A stretch of DNA of 64,000 nucleotides from positions 2,914,001-2,978,000 of the forward strand of contig NZ_CP083560.1 of assembly GCF_025143825.1 (NCBI RefSeq). The letters run 5' to 3'. The stretch is from Sulfitobacter sp. S223. Its GTDB lineage: Bacteria; Pseudomonadota; Alphaproteobacteria; Rhodobacterales; Rhodobacteraceae. Positions 27,138 to 36,065 of the stretch are shown here, piece by piece. A program made the translations under genes and the position numbers. The stretch's first letter is position 1. Each line of letters opens with the position of its first letter. Under the pieces are notes generated by a model, which was not told the DNA's origin, searched no databases, and was given only the letters and a program-made list of their open reading frames with translations.

Positions 27138-28046
27138 ATGTACACACCCCGCCGACAAAGCAATGCGGTTGCTGCAGCACTGATTCTCTGCGCGACAGCC
27201 TTTATTGCTGCAACCACCCTGATGGCGAAAAGCCTTGGCACCAGTACGTTGGGTACGCCCTTGCCTGCATTACAGATCAGCCATGGCAGATTTTTATTTG
27301 CTTTTATGGGCCTAAGCCTTGCAGCATGTGTTCTGCGGCCGCGTCTGTCACGCCCGAACTGGCGGCTGCATTTCGCGCGCACCAGTTTCGGCTGGGCCGG
27401 CGTGACGCTGATGTTCGCCTCTGTCGCGTTCATTCCGTTGGCCGATGCAACTGCGATATCATTCCTCAATCCGGTGTTTGCAATGATGCTTGCGATCCCG
27501 CTTCTTGGGGAACAGGTCGGGCGCGTGCGCTGGTCTGCTGCCGGGCTAGCACTGATTGGCGCCGTCGTCTTGCTGCGTCCAACGCCACAAAGCTTTCAAC
27601 CTGCCGCGATGTTGGCCTTTGGCGCTGCTGTAGTAATGGGTATGGAGTTGATTTTCATCAAGAAACTCGCTGGTCGTGAAAACCCCTTCCAGATTTTGCT
27701 GGTCAACAATTTGATCGGATTGGGCATCGCTACCTGTGCGGTTTTTCCGGTATGGCACATGCCAACCGGTCCGCAGTGGGCTGTGCTGACAGGGATCGGA
27801 TTGTGCATGGCCGTGGCGCAAACCTGCTTTGTAAATGCCATGGCGCGCGCTGACGCGAGCTTTGTTGCGCCGTTCAGTTACGGCACGCTGGTCTTTGCCG
27901 CAGCCTATGATGCCGCCTTTTATGGTGTCCGGCCGGATGCAATCACATATCTGGGCGCAGCGATCATTTTGACCGGAGCGCTGTGGCTCGCATTGCGCGA
28001 GGCGCGCCTGAAAAAGCCGGTGCCGCCTGCGCCTTCTTCCCTGTGA
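27138..28046 (+). CDS. DMT-superfamily transporter (two EamA domains)
   Basis: A 302-residue inner membrane protein with about ten hydrophobic helices arranged as two EamA repeats (AAALILCATAFIAATTLMAK near the start, and FASVAFIPLADATAISFLNPVFAMMLAIPLLGE, shortened here, in the middle). Members export or import amino acids or other small metabolites; the substrate is not predictable. It is divergent from argD and followed by its own terminator. Confidence 0.88.
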   Translation: MYTPRRQSNAVAAALILCATAFIAATTLMAKSLGTSTLGTPLPALQISHGRFLFAFMGLSLAACVLRPRLSRPNWRLHFARTSFGWAGVTLMFASVAFIPLADATAISFLNPVFAMMLAIPLLGEQVGRVRWSAAGLALIGAVVLLRPTPQSFQPAAMLAFGAAVVMGMELIFIKKLAGRENPFQILLVNNLIGLGIATCAVFPVWHMPTGPQWAVLTGIGLCMAVAQTCFVNAMARADASFVAPFSYGTLVFAAAYDAAFYGVRPDAITYLGAAIILTGALWLALREARLKKPVPPAPSSL

Positions 28047-28095
28047 TCCCTTGCACCTGCCGACACAGCCATTACTATAGGACACTGAATTTGCC

Positions 28096-28122
28096 AAAGC
28101 GGTCCGATAAGGGCCGCTTTTT
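28096..28122 (+). terminator. Rho-independent terminator after the DMT transporter gene
   Basis: A 10-bp stem AAAGCGGTCC/GGGCCGCTTT (one G-T pair) with loop GATAA, followed by a T-run. It lies 18 bp before the gcrA start. Confidence 0.85.
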
Positions 28123-28139
28123 ACACTAGGGAAGCTTCC

Positions 28140-28739
28140 ATGTCCTGGACCGATGACCGCGTTGAAATATTGAAGAAAATGTGGGGCGAAGGCCAGTCCG
28201 CAAGCCAGATCGCAAAAGAGCTGGGCGGCGTCACACGAAACGCTGTCATTGGCAAAGTGCACCGTCTGGGACTGTCAAACCGCACCACAGCAGGTACTGC
28301 CGCCAAGGCAGAGCCAAAAGCAAAGCCGGCGCCCAAAGCGGCACCAAAGGCCAAACCCGCAGCCGCTGCAGAGCCCGAACCGGCCCCGGCGCCTGCTTCG
28401 AGCAAGCCCGACCTAAAGACGGAGCCTGCCATTTCGCCGAATGCGGTACGCCCTGCGCGCAACCAGATCATCCCCGCAGGCCAACCCCTGCCACCACAGC
28501 CTTCCGCCAACGAAATCAGCCCCGAAGCGCTTGCCAAGGTTAACGAGATCGAAAAGAAGGCCAAAAAGTTGAGCCTGATGGAATTAACCGAGCGGACATG
28601 CAAATGGCCCGTCGGCGACCCTGCAACAGAAGATTTCTGGTTCTGCGGCCTGCCGGTCAAGCAGGGAAAACCCTATTGCGAGGCACATGTCGGCGTTGCA
28701 TTCCAACCCATGAGCGCACGCCGCGACCGCCGCCGCTAA
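28140..28739 (+). CDS. gcrA: GcrA cell-cycle regulator
   Basis: A 199-residue GcrA-type protein. The N-terminal helix-turn-helix MSWTDDRVEILKKMWGEGQS through RNAVIGKVHRLGLSNR is diagnostic. It is followed by a long Ala/Pro/Lys-rich linker (about 55-125) and a conserved C-terminal Cys/His region (CKWPVGDP, FWFCGLP, PYCEAH) that contacts sigma-70. Known: GcrA works with CcrM-methylated GANTC sites to drive cell-cycle genes in alphaproteobacteria. Terminators flank it on both sides, so it is transcribed alone. Confidence 0.96.
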   Translation: MSWTDDRVEILKKMWGEGQSASQIAKELGGVTRNAVIGKVHRLGLSNRTTAGTAAKAEPKAKPAPKAAPKAKPAAAAEPEPAPAPASSKPDLKTEPAISPNAVRPARNQIIPAGQPLPPQPSANEISPEALAKVNEIEKKAKKLSLMELTERTCKWPVGDPATEDFWFCGLPVKQGKPYCEAHVGVAFQPMSARRDRRR

Positions 28740-28766
28740 GCTCAGGCAACATTTCCAAACAGGCAT

Positions 28767-28805
28767 CGGGCCGGAATTTCACTGAAATTCCGGCCCGTGT
28801 TTTTT
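28767..28805 (+). terminator. Rho-independent terminator of gcrA
   Basis: Perfect 14-bp inverted repeat CGGGCCGGAATTTC/GAAATTCCGGCCCG with loop ACT, followed by TGTTTTTT. Confidence 0.92.
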
Positions 28806-28894
28806 GTACCGTGTAACAATAGCCACGCAGTCTTGATTTGCAGGGTTTTGGTCCCTGTGGTTTGTCCCTAGCCAAAGGCAAGACAGGGTAACCC

Positions 28895-30517
28895 ATGACT
28901 GTTCACGATACGATCCGCGCCGCCGATGCAATTGCACGCCGTCTTTACGCGGCGGGATGTCGCTATGCTTTTGGCATGCCGGGTGGTGAGGTTCTCACGC
29001 TTGTTGATGCGCTCGAAGCGGCCGGCATCACCTTTGTGTTGTGTAAACATGAAAATGCTGCAGGTTTCATGGCGGAAGCCGCATGGCACCAGAACGGGGC
29101 GCCGGGCATCATGGTTGCGACGATCGGGCCGGGCATTCTGAACGGCGTCAACGCGATTGCCAATGCCCATCAGGACCGCGTGCCTTTGATCGTCCTTTCG
29201 GGTTGTGTAGATGCAGCAGAGGCCGAGACATATACTCACCAAGTGCTGGACCAACAATCAGTCCTGCGTCCGATCACCAAGGCGACATTCCGGCTTGATG
29301 CTGGTGCCGCGCATATCATCTCAGATAAGGCTGTAGGCATCGCACTGGAAGGACGGCCCGGACCTGTGCACATTGATGTGCCGATCTCTGAAGCCGACGC
29401 ACAGATTGCGGCAACGCCACCCGCCCAGCGAAGCAATGCAGCGCCGACAGCACCGGCAGGCACCTATCTGGAACAGGCGCGCACATGGCTGGCAGAAGCA
29501 CGTCGACCTGTGATTATCGCGGGGGTGGATGCGGTCAACCAATGCGCGGGGGCCGCTCTGACGGACTTCGCCAAACGCTTCAGCGTCCCAGTGATTACCA
29601 CCTACAAGGCTAAAGGCCTGTTGGACGAAACCCACCCGCTATCCCTTGGCGGGGCTGGTCTGTCACCTTTGGCTGACCGACATTTGCTGCCTTTCATCCA
29701 GTCAGCAGACCTTATCCTCTGCATCGGCTATGATCCGATCGAGATGCGCACCGGTTGGCGCGACATCTGGGATCCACGCGACACGCGGGTGATCGACGTC
29801 ACCGCTGCGCCGAACCACCACTACATGCATCAGTCTACCCTTTCTGTGATAGCCGACTGCAGCGCCAGCCTTGAAGCCATAGGCGCGGGTATCGAACCCG
29901 CCCGCACGTGGCCCGACGCAGAGATTGCGGCGGTGAAAACGGCATTGGCCGCAGCGTTTCCCACGGGCGATGACTGGGGACCAGCTGCAATCATTGATAC
30001 CTGCCGCAATACCCTACCGGGCGACACAGTCGCTACAGCCGACAGCGGCGCACACCGCATCTTGCTGTCACAAATGTGGACATGTCCGACACCACGCGGT
30101 CTGCTGCAATCCTCGGCTCTGTGTACCATGGGCTGCGCTGTGCCTTTGGCAATGGGAACAGCCCTTTGCGCACCGGACCGCACGGTTGTTTCCTTTTCAG
30201 GAGATGCCGGCTTCCTGATGATAGCGGGGGAGCTTGCCACGGCGAAGGAGCTGGGTATCAAACCCATCTTTGTGGTTTTCGTCGATGCCTCGCTTGCGCT
30301 GATCGAGATCAAACAACGTCAACGCCAGCTGCGCAATGCGGCGGTCGATTTCGGCCAGCACGACTTTGCCGCCATGGGCCGCGCCTTTGGCGGTGCGGGA
30401 CATACAGCACGCAACCGCGCCGAGCTTGAGGCAGCACTGAATGCTGCGCAGAACGCTGGCACGTTTAGTGTTATTGCCTGCATTATCGAACGGGGCGCAT
30501 ATGACGGACGCATCTGA
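28895..30517 (+). CDS. Thiamine diphosphate-dependent enzyme, acetolactate synthase-like
   Basis: A 540-residue ThDP enzyme with the three-domain layout of the ALS/POX family. The N-terminal domain has the catalytic Glu in CKHENAAGF (near residue 52), and the C-terminal domain has the ThDP motif GDAGFLMIAGELATAKE ending in a VFVDAS segment. It is more ALS-like than oxalyl-CoA decarboxylase-like, but true ALS would be longer and next to ilvN. Its 3' end overlaps the CoA-transferase gene by 17 bp, so the products probably act in one pathway on a 2-keto acid or acyl-CoA. The substrate is unknown. Confidence 0.8.
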   Translation: MTVHDTIRAADAIARRLYAAGCRYAFGMPGGEVLTLVDALEAAGITFVLCKHENAAGFMAEAAWHQNGAPGIMVATIGPGILNGVNAIANAHQDRVPLIVLSGCVDAAEAETYTHQVLDQQSVLRPITKATFRLDAGAAHIISDKAVGIALEGRPGPVHIDVPISEADAQIAATPPAQRSNAAPTAPAGTYLEQARTWLAEARRPVIIAGVDAVNQCAGAALTDFAKRFSVPVITTYKAKGLLDETHPLSLGGAGLSPLADRHLLPFIQSADLILCIGYDPIEMRTGWRDIWDPRDTRVIDVTAAPNHHYMHQSTLSVIADCSASLEAIGAGIEPARTWPDAEIAAVKTALAAAFPTGDDWGPAAIIDTCRNTLPGDTVATADSGAHRILLSQMWTCPTPRGLLQSSALCTMGCAVPLAMGTALCAPDRTVVSFSGDAGFLMIAGELATAKELGIKPIFVVFVDASLALIEIKQRQRQLRNAAVDFGQHDFAAMGRAFGGAGHTARNRAELEAALNAAQNAGTFSVIACIIERGAYDGRI

Positions 30518-31709
30518 CACCAGCGGCGCACTGGACGGTGTTTTTGTTCTCGACCTGACGCGCATTCTTGCGGGGCCAACGGCCACGCAGATGCTGGGCG
30601 ATCTGGGCGCGACCGTTATTAAAGTGGAGAACCCGAAAACTGGCGGGGATGATACCCGTGGGTGGGGTCCACATTACGCACGCAATGAAGACGGCAGCGC
30701 GTCTGACCTGTCGGCCTACTTCATGTCTTCTAACCGCAACAAACGCTCGGTCTCGGTGGATATCGCCACACCGGAGGGGCAGGACATCATTCGCCGCCTT
30801 GCCGCGCGCGCCGATATCGTCGTGGAGAACTTCAAACCCGGCGGGCTGGTAAAATACGGGCTGGACCATGCAACCTTGCGCGCCGCCCACCCCGGTCTGG
30901 TCTATTGTTCGATTTCGGGTTTCGGCCAGACCGGTCCAAACCACGACAAGCCAGGCTATGACCTGATGGCCCAAGGTTTTGGTGGTATCATGTCCATCAC
31001 AGGCGAACCGGACGGTGCCCCGACAAAAGTGGGCGTTGGTATCGCGGATGTTATGTGCGGTATGTACGCGACCATTGGCATCCTTTCTGCGCTGCGCCAC
31101 CGTGATAAAACCGGCATAGGCCAACACGTCGAAGTCGCTCTGATCGACACGCAGATGGCGTGGCTGGTCAACGAAGGTCTCAACTATCTCACGTCCGGCA
31201 CTCTGCCCGAACGGCGCGGCAATGCGCACCCTAACATCGTGCCCTATGACTCTTTTGAGGTCGCGGACGGTCACTTTCTGTTGGCTGTTGGCAATGATGC
31301 ACAGTTTGCGCGGTTCTGCGATGTGCTGGATCTGTCCCATCTGGCCGCTGATCCGGATTACCGCACCAATCTTGCACGTATCAAAAACCGCTTGGCCTTG
31401 ATGGAGCATATCAAGCCGCCGCTGAAGCAGTGGACCAAAGCCGCTATCCTCGACGCCCTGCGCGCAGTCAAAGTGCCAGCCGGACCGATCAACACGATCA
31501 AAGAGGCGCTGACCTCTGATCAGGCGATTGCGCGCGGCGCTGTCCAGAAAGTGGCGGCATCCGGCATCGAAGGCGGCCATCTGCACCTGTTGGGAAATCC
31601 GCTGAAATTTTCGGCAACACCGGTCAAATATAACCGGCCCCCACCCCGTTTCGGGCAGGATACGGACGAGGTTTTTGAAACATGGCTCGGCGGTGTCTCT
31701 GAGCGATAG
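30501..31709 (+). CDS. CaiB/BaiF family (class III) CoA-transferase
   Basis: A 402-residue protein: VLDLTRILAGPTATQMLGDL at the start, VIKVENPKTGGDDTR, and YDLMAQGFGGIMSITGEPDG. The catalytic aspartate position of the family corresponds to the PGYDLMAQ region. Family members swap CoA between carboxylic acids (formyl-CoA transferase, carnitine CoA-transferase). Start ATG 30501 lies in the upstream gene; the longer frame from 30441 is entirely inside it. Acyl donor and acceptor are unknown. Confidence 0.88.
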   Translation: MTDASDTSGALDGVFVLDLTRILAGPTATQMLGDLGATVIKVENPKTGGDDTRGWGPHYARNEDGSASDLSAYFMSSNRNKRSVSVDIATPEGQDIIRRLAARADIVVENFKPGGLVKYGLDHATLRAAHPGLVYCSISGFGQTGPNHDKPGYDLMAQGFGGIMSITGEPDGAPTKVGVGIADVMCGMYATIGILSALRHRDKTGIGQHVEVALIDTQMAWLVNEGLNYLTSGTLPERRGNAHPNIVPYDSFEVADGHFLLAVGNDAQFARFCDVLDLSHLAADPDYRTNLARIKNRLALMEHIKPPLKQWTKAAILDALRAVKVPAGPINTIKEALTSDQAIARGAVQKVAASGIEGGHLHLLGNPLKFSATPVKYNRPPPRFGQDTDEVFETWLGGVSER

Positions 31710-31918
31710 TGCGCTTAAACCCTGACCTTATGGCAGAACCACGCTCAAATTTCGGCACTATTACAGCCTGATCACAGCTTGCTCACGAAACATGTGGACA
31801 GGTTCACTTTGACGTGTGAGATCGCCCCCAAAGCTGACTTGAGCCCCGATACACAGGTAGAGTTTGAAAAGGCCGCGCGATTATTGCGCGCTACATTTGA
31901 CTTGAAGGTGTTGTTTAC

Positions 31919-33271
31919 GTGACCCAGACCGATATCTGCCATTGCCCCGTCACTCTGTCTTCTTCCAGCGCGCTGGAGGACTGGAACGGCGTTGTCTTGG
32001 GTGTTCTGTCGCACGGTCGAGAGACGCCAAACCATCTGGGGCGCTTGATGGAAGCCGAGCCCGACTTTGCCATGGGTTATGCAGCGCGCGGTTTGTTTTG
32101 CCTGATGACGGGTCGTGCGGAAGTCATTCCAGCGGCCAGAACCGCGCTGCAAGAAGCACGTCGCAGCGCATCCGCAAACCGGATCACCACACGCGAGCAG
32201 GGTTGGATCACCGCGCTGGCGCATTGGCTGGACGGTGCCCCCACAGCCGCAGTCGAAGTGATCGAACAGATTTTACGCGCCCTACCCCACGATACAGTTT
32301 CAGCCAAACTGAGCCATGGCATCCGGTTTATGCTTGGCGATAGCCAAGGCATGCGTGCTTCGGTGGAGCGGGTTTTGCCTGCCCATGGCACGGATCACGC
32401 GTGTCGCGGATATCTGCTGGGTTGCCACGCCTTCACGCTGGAAGAAACCGGCGAATATACGCTGGCAGAAAAGGCGGGTCGCGAAGGTTTAACGCTTGCC
32501 GCGGATGATGCATGGGGCCTGCATGCAGTAGCTCACGTCTATGACATGACTGCTCAGCCCGACAATGGCATCGCCCTGATCGACCAGAACACTGCCGCGT
32601 GGCAGGGATCGAACAACTTCCGCTACCACGTCTGGTGGCACAAGGCGCTGCTGCACATGGAACGTGGTGAGCTGGACATAGCTTTGGGTCTTTATGATGC
32701 CCAGATACGTGCCGACAAAACCGACGATTACCGCGATATTTCTAATGCCACATCGCTTTTGATGCGATTGGAATTGGAGGGAATGGACGTCGGGCTGCGA
32801 TGGGAAGAGCTGGCTGACTTCTCGGAAGCGCGGGTTGAAGACGGTTGTCTGGTGTTTGCCGATCTGCATTATCTTCTTGCGCTTGTCGGAGCAGAACGTG
32901 GTGATGCGCGCGAAAAGATGAAAGCCCGTTTTGCCCGCGATGCCGCCAAATCTGGTGAGATGGCTGTCCGTGTCGACGCCCCTGGAATGGCTGCCCTTGC
33001 AGGGCTAAATGCCTTTTCCGAAGGACGGTATGATGCTGCATTTCTGAATCTTGCTGCGGCGCGCCCTTTGATGTCAACAATTGGTGGTAGCCGCGCACAA
33101 CGTGATGTATTCGAGCGCATAATTATCGACTCAGGCCTGCGCGCAGGCCGCTATGATGCTACCGCCGCGATCCTGCGTGACAGGCTCGCCCAGCGCGGAG
33201 GTACCATCGACCGTTTCGCCGCAACCCGCTTTTACAAACTCAACACTGCCCGCGGCATCGCCGCGCAATAA
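31919..33271 (+). CDS. Tetratricopeptide protein, TTC38 family
   Basis: A 450-residue TPR protein with a GTG start. It shows helical pairs throughout, the family-typical WGLHAVAHVYDMTAQPDNGI (shortened) and FRYHVWWHKALLHMERG segments around residues 200-250, and no signal peptide. The family occurs from bacteria to animals with no assigned reaction. It lies 17 bp before opgC on the same strand and may be co-transcribed with the glucan operon. A 209-bp gap upstream carries no other gene. Confidence 0.85.
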   Translation: MTQTDICHCPVTLSSSSALEDWNGVVLGVLSHGRETPNHLGRLMEAEPDFAMGYAARGLFCLMTGRAEVIPAARTALQEARRSASANRITTREQGWITALAHWLDGAPTAAVEVIEQILRALPHDTVSAKLSHGIRFMLGDSQGMRASVERVLPAHGTDHACRGYLLGCHAFTLEETGEYTLAEKAGREGLTLAADDAWGLHAVAHVYDMTAQPDNGIALIDQNTAAWQGSNNFRYHVWWHKALLHMERGELDIALGLYDAQIRADKTDDYRDISNATSLLMRLELEGMDVGLRWEELADFSEARVEDGCLVFADLHYLLALVGAERGDAREKMKARFARDAAKSGEMAVRVDAPGMAALAGLNAFSEGRYDAAFLNLAAARPLMSTIGGSRAQRDVFERIIIDSGLRAGRYDATAAILRDRLAQRGGTIDRFAATRFYKLNTARGIAAQ

Positions 33272-33288
33272 CCGGATGCCTTGCCCAT

Positions 33289-34539
33289 ATGACGCTCGTC
33301 TCTACTGCTGTTCCTGATTACCAAACTAGCGCCGGCTCTTCTGCTGTGGCCGCAGCGCAACCGCGCGTGCGCGATCTGCGCCTAGACTTCTTTCGCGGCA
33401 TTGCGATGTTCATCATCCTGGTGGCCCACACACCGGGTAATTTTCTCACGCTGTGGATTCCTGCGCGCTGGGGGTTTTCGGACGCGACAGAGATGTTTGT
33501 ATTCTGCTCCGGCATGGCCTCTGCGATCGCTTTTGGCGGCGCGTTCCAGCGCGCAGGCTGGGGATTGGGCACCGCCCGCGTGGCCTTTCGCATCTGGCAA
33601 GTATACTGGGCACACATCGGGTTGTTCATTGCTATTGCCGCACTGATGGCGGGCATAGATTTCTACGGTGGATATGACAAAAACTACATCGGCTCATTGA
33701 ACCTGTGGAAGTTCTTTGAAGAGCCTGCCGTGCCTCTTGTAGGCCTTGTGACACTTTCTTACGTGCCGAATTATTTCGACATTCTTCCTATGTATATGGT
33801 TGTTCTTGCAATGATGCCGATCGTCATCGCGTTGCAGCGGGTGCACACTGGGCTGGTCTTTGCCTTTATGATCATCATATGGCTCGCCGCACAGGATTCC
33901 CTGTGGGGGCCTGCGCACATCGCCTTTCCCGCAGAACCATGGTCAGAACGTAACTGGTTCTTTAACCCGTTTGCGTGGCAATTGATTTTCTTTACCGGCT
34001 TTGCGCTGATGCGGGGCTGGATACCAAAGCCGCCTGTTCATCCCGTTCTGGTCGCCATCGCGGCAGTCATTGTCATTGCAATCATTCCGGTCAGCAATAT
34101 CGGCGTGCGCGCTGTGGCGCAGGACTGGTTCTTTGAGACTGCGGTCGGCAATCCCGTGATTGATTTCCGCCTGTCAATAAGCGCGCTCATCGACAAAACC
34201 GACTTCGGCATCCTGCGCTTTGTGCATTTCCTGTCACTCGCCTACCTCGCGTGGGTCTTTGCAGGTGACAAAGGCGACAACCTGCTTGCAAAGGGCAGCG
34301 GGATCGCCGCGCAAATCTGGGACCAACTGCTCAAAGTTATCCTGAAGGTCGGTCAGCAATCACTGGCCGTCTTTGTCACCTCGATGTTTCTCGCGCAGGT
34401 GATGGGCTTTGTGATGGACCTTACCGGCCGCACCACAACCACAACATTGCTGGTTAACTTGGCTGGTGCCATCATTCTGGTCGCCACAGCCTACGGCGCG
34501 GGATGGTTCAAATCTAATCCATGGAAGAGGGCAAACTGA
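33289..34539 (+). CDS. opgC: OpgC protein, glucan succinylation membrane protein
   Basis: A 416-residue inner-membrane acyltransferase-3-like protein of the OpgC family. The conserved RDLRLDFFRGIAMFIILVAH and GFSDATEMFVFCSGM segments are present, followed by about ten transmembrane helices. Known: Rhodobacter OpgC adds succinyl groups to osmoregulated periplasmic glucans. It is the first of opgC-opgG-opgH; its TGA overlaps the opgG ATG. Confidence 0.92.
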   Translation: MTLVSTAVPDYQTSAGSSAVAAAQPRVRDLRLDFFRGIAMFIILVAHTPGNFLTLWIPARWGFSDATEMFVFCSGMASAIAFGGAFQRAGWGLGTARVAFRIWQVYWAHIGLFIAIAALMAGIDFYGGYDKNYIGSLNLWKFFEEPAVPLVGLVTLSYVPNYFDILPMYMVVLAMMPIVIALQRVHTGLVFAFMIIIWLAAQDSLWGPAHIAFPAEPWSERNWFFNPFAWQLIFFTGFALMRGWIPKPPVHPVLVAIAAVIVIAIIPVSNIGVRAVAQDWFFETAVGNPVIDFRLSISALIDKTDFGILRFVHFLSLAYLAWVFAGDKGDNLLAKGSGIAAQIWDQLLKVILKVGQQSLAVFVTSMFLAQVMGFVMDLTGRTTTTTLLVNLAGAIILVATAYGAGWFKSNPWKRAN

Positions 34540-36065
34540 TGCTGCGTCGCGAAGTCTTGCAAACACTGGCCGCTTTGGCCGCGATCCCTTCGGCAGCACT
34601 GGCGGAGGATGCACCGTTGCAAACCGGCGCCGGAACGCCGTTCAACAACCAGACAGTGCCCAATCGCGCGCGCGAACTGGCCGGGAACGACTACCAACCG
34701 CGCCCGACCATTCCCGCAGAATGGCAGAACCTTAGCTATGACCAGTATCGCAAGATCTGGTTCGATACGCGCAACGCCCTGTGGGAGAACACCAAGCGGC
34801 CACACCGGCTGGATGTTTTCCCACCCGGTCTTTATTTCCCACGGGCTGTCGAGGTGAATATCATCGAGGACAGCACCGCAAGCCCGCTGCTGTTTGATCT
34901 GGATGTGTTCGACAAATCCGACCAGTTCCCTGAACTACCGCTGAACGAGCATATGGGCTACGCCGGACTACGCCTGCGGGCTGATCTGTTGGGCAGTGGC
35001 AAGTACACAGAATATGCGGTTTTTCAGGGTGCCAGCTATTTTCGCGGCATTGGTACGGGTGAAACATACGGTCTGTCGGCGCGTGGTCTTGCGCTAAAGA
35101 CCGGCGACCCGATGGGCGAAGAGTTTCCCGATTTCACCGCCTTTTGGGTAGAGACGCCTGCCCCTGCGGATAAGTCCATCACCGTGCATGCACTGATGGA
35201 TAGCCCGAGTTGTACAGGCGCGTTCCGCTTCGAGATCACGCATGGCGAAGTTCTGGATATGGAAGTAGAAGCCACGCTTTTCGCCCGCACCGAGATGTCG
35301 CACGTGGGGATCGCACCGCTGACCTCCATGTTCCTGTTCGACAGCACCAACCGTGCGCGGTTCTCGGATTTCCGGCCCAACGTGCATGATAGCGACGGGT
35401 TGTTGATACACAATGGCGCCACCGAGGTGATCTGGCGACAACTGGCAAATCCCACCAGCCTGCAAATCAGCTCTTTCTATGATAATAATCCCAAAGGCTT
35501 TGGCCTGATGCAGCGCAAACGTGCCTTCAGCGATTTCAACGATCTTGAAGCGCTCTATCACCAGCGCCCATCCGTTTGGATCACCCCACGCGGTGATTGG
35601 GGCCAAGGTGCGGTGACGCTGGTCGAAATTCCCGCTGACCTGGAAATCTATGACAACGTAGTCGCCTACTGGCGCCCCGATGAACCGATCCCCGCCGGAG
35701 CGGAACACCCGTTGCGCTACCGTTTGCAATGGGGCGCCAACCCTGCCCCCCAAACGCCAGAGCTGCTGCGCGTTCTTGGCTCTGCCATGGGCGGCAGACC
35801 CGAAGGCGGGCAGGTTATGGTGATCGATTTCGAAAACGCTGATTCAGTACCGGAAGACCTAAGCACGGTCGACGTTACCCTGCGCACCAGTGCGGGCACC
35901 ACGACGCCCGGCATCTTGCAGCGAAACCCTGAAACCAACGGGCCCCGACTTGCGTTCACCTTTCAACCAGAAGGTGCAGACGTATCCGAATTCAGGGTGC
36001 AACTTCACGCCGGTGGCACCGCTTTAAGTGAAATATGGCTATATCGTTGGACGAAAACAGGATGA
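34539..36065 (+). CDS. opgG: Glucan biosynthesis periplasmic protein OpgG (MdoG)
   Basis: A 508-residue periplasmic protein. The N-terminal signal (MLRREVLQTLAALAAIPSAA, cut near ALAEDA) is followed by the MdoG domain: RARELAGNDYQPRP, YDQYRKIWF, and APLTSMFLFDSTNRARFSDF (shortened), EGDGAxxW-type region replaced by LLIHNG. ATG 34539 has GAGG 8 nt upstream and overlaps the opgC stop; the in-frame ATG at 34521 is less well placed. It branches or processes the glucan backbone made by OpgH. Confidence 0.93.
   Translation: MLRREVLQTLAALAAIPSAALAEDAPLQTGAGTPFNNQTVPNRARELAGNDYQPRPTIPAEWQNLSYDQYRKIWFDTRNALWENTKRPHRLDVFPPGLYFPRAVEVNIIEDSTASPLLFDLDVFDKSDQFPELPLNEHMGYAGLRLRADLLGSGKYTEYAVFQGASYFRGIGTGETYGLSARGLALKTGDPMGEEFPDFTAFWVETPAPADKSITVHALMDSPSCTGAFRFEITHGEVLDMEVEATLFARTEMSHVGIAPLTSMFLFDSTNRARFSDFRPNVHDSDGLLIHNGATEVIWRQLANPTSLQISSFYDNNPKGFGLMQRKRAFSDFNDLEALYHQRPSVWITPRGDWGQGAVTLVEIPADLEIYDNVVAYWRPDEPIPAGAEHPLRYRLQWGANPAPQTPELLRVLGSAMGGRPEGGQVMVIDFENADSVPEDLSTVDVTLRTSAGTTTPGILQRNPETNGPRLAFTFQPEGADVSEFRVQLHAGGTALSEIWLYRWTKTG

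Noticed and set aside
28895..31709. Oxalyl-CoA decarboxylase plus formyl-CoA transferase for oxalate use
   Set aside because: The ThDP protein looks closer to acetolactate synthase in its N-terminal motifs, so the specific oxalate assignment is not supported.
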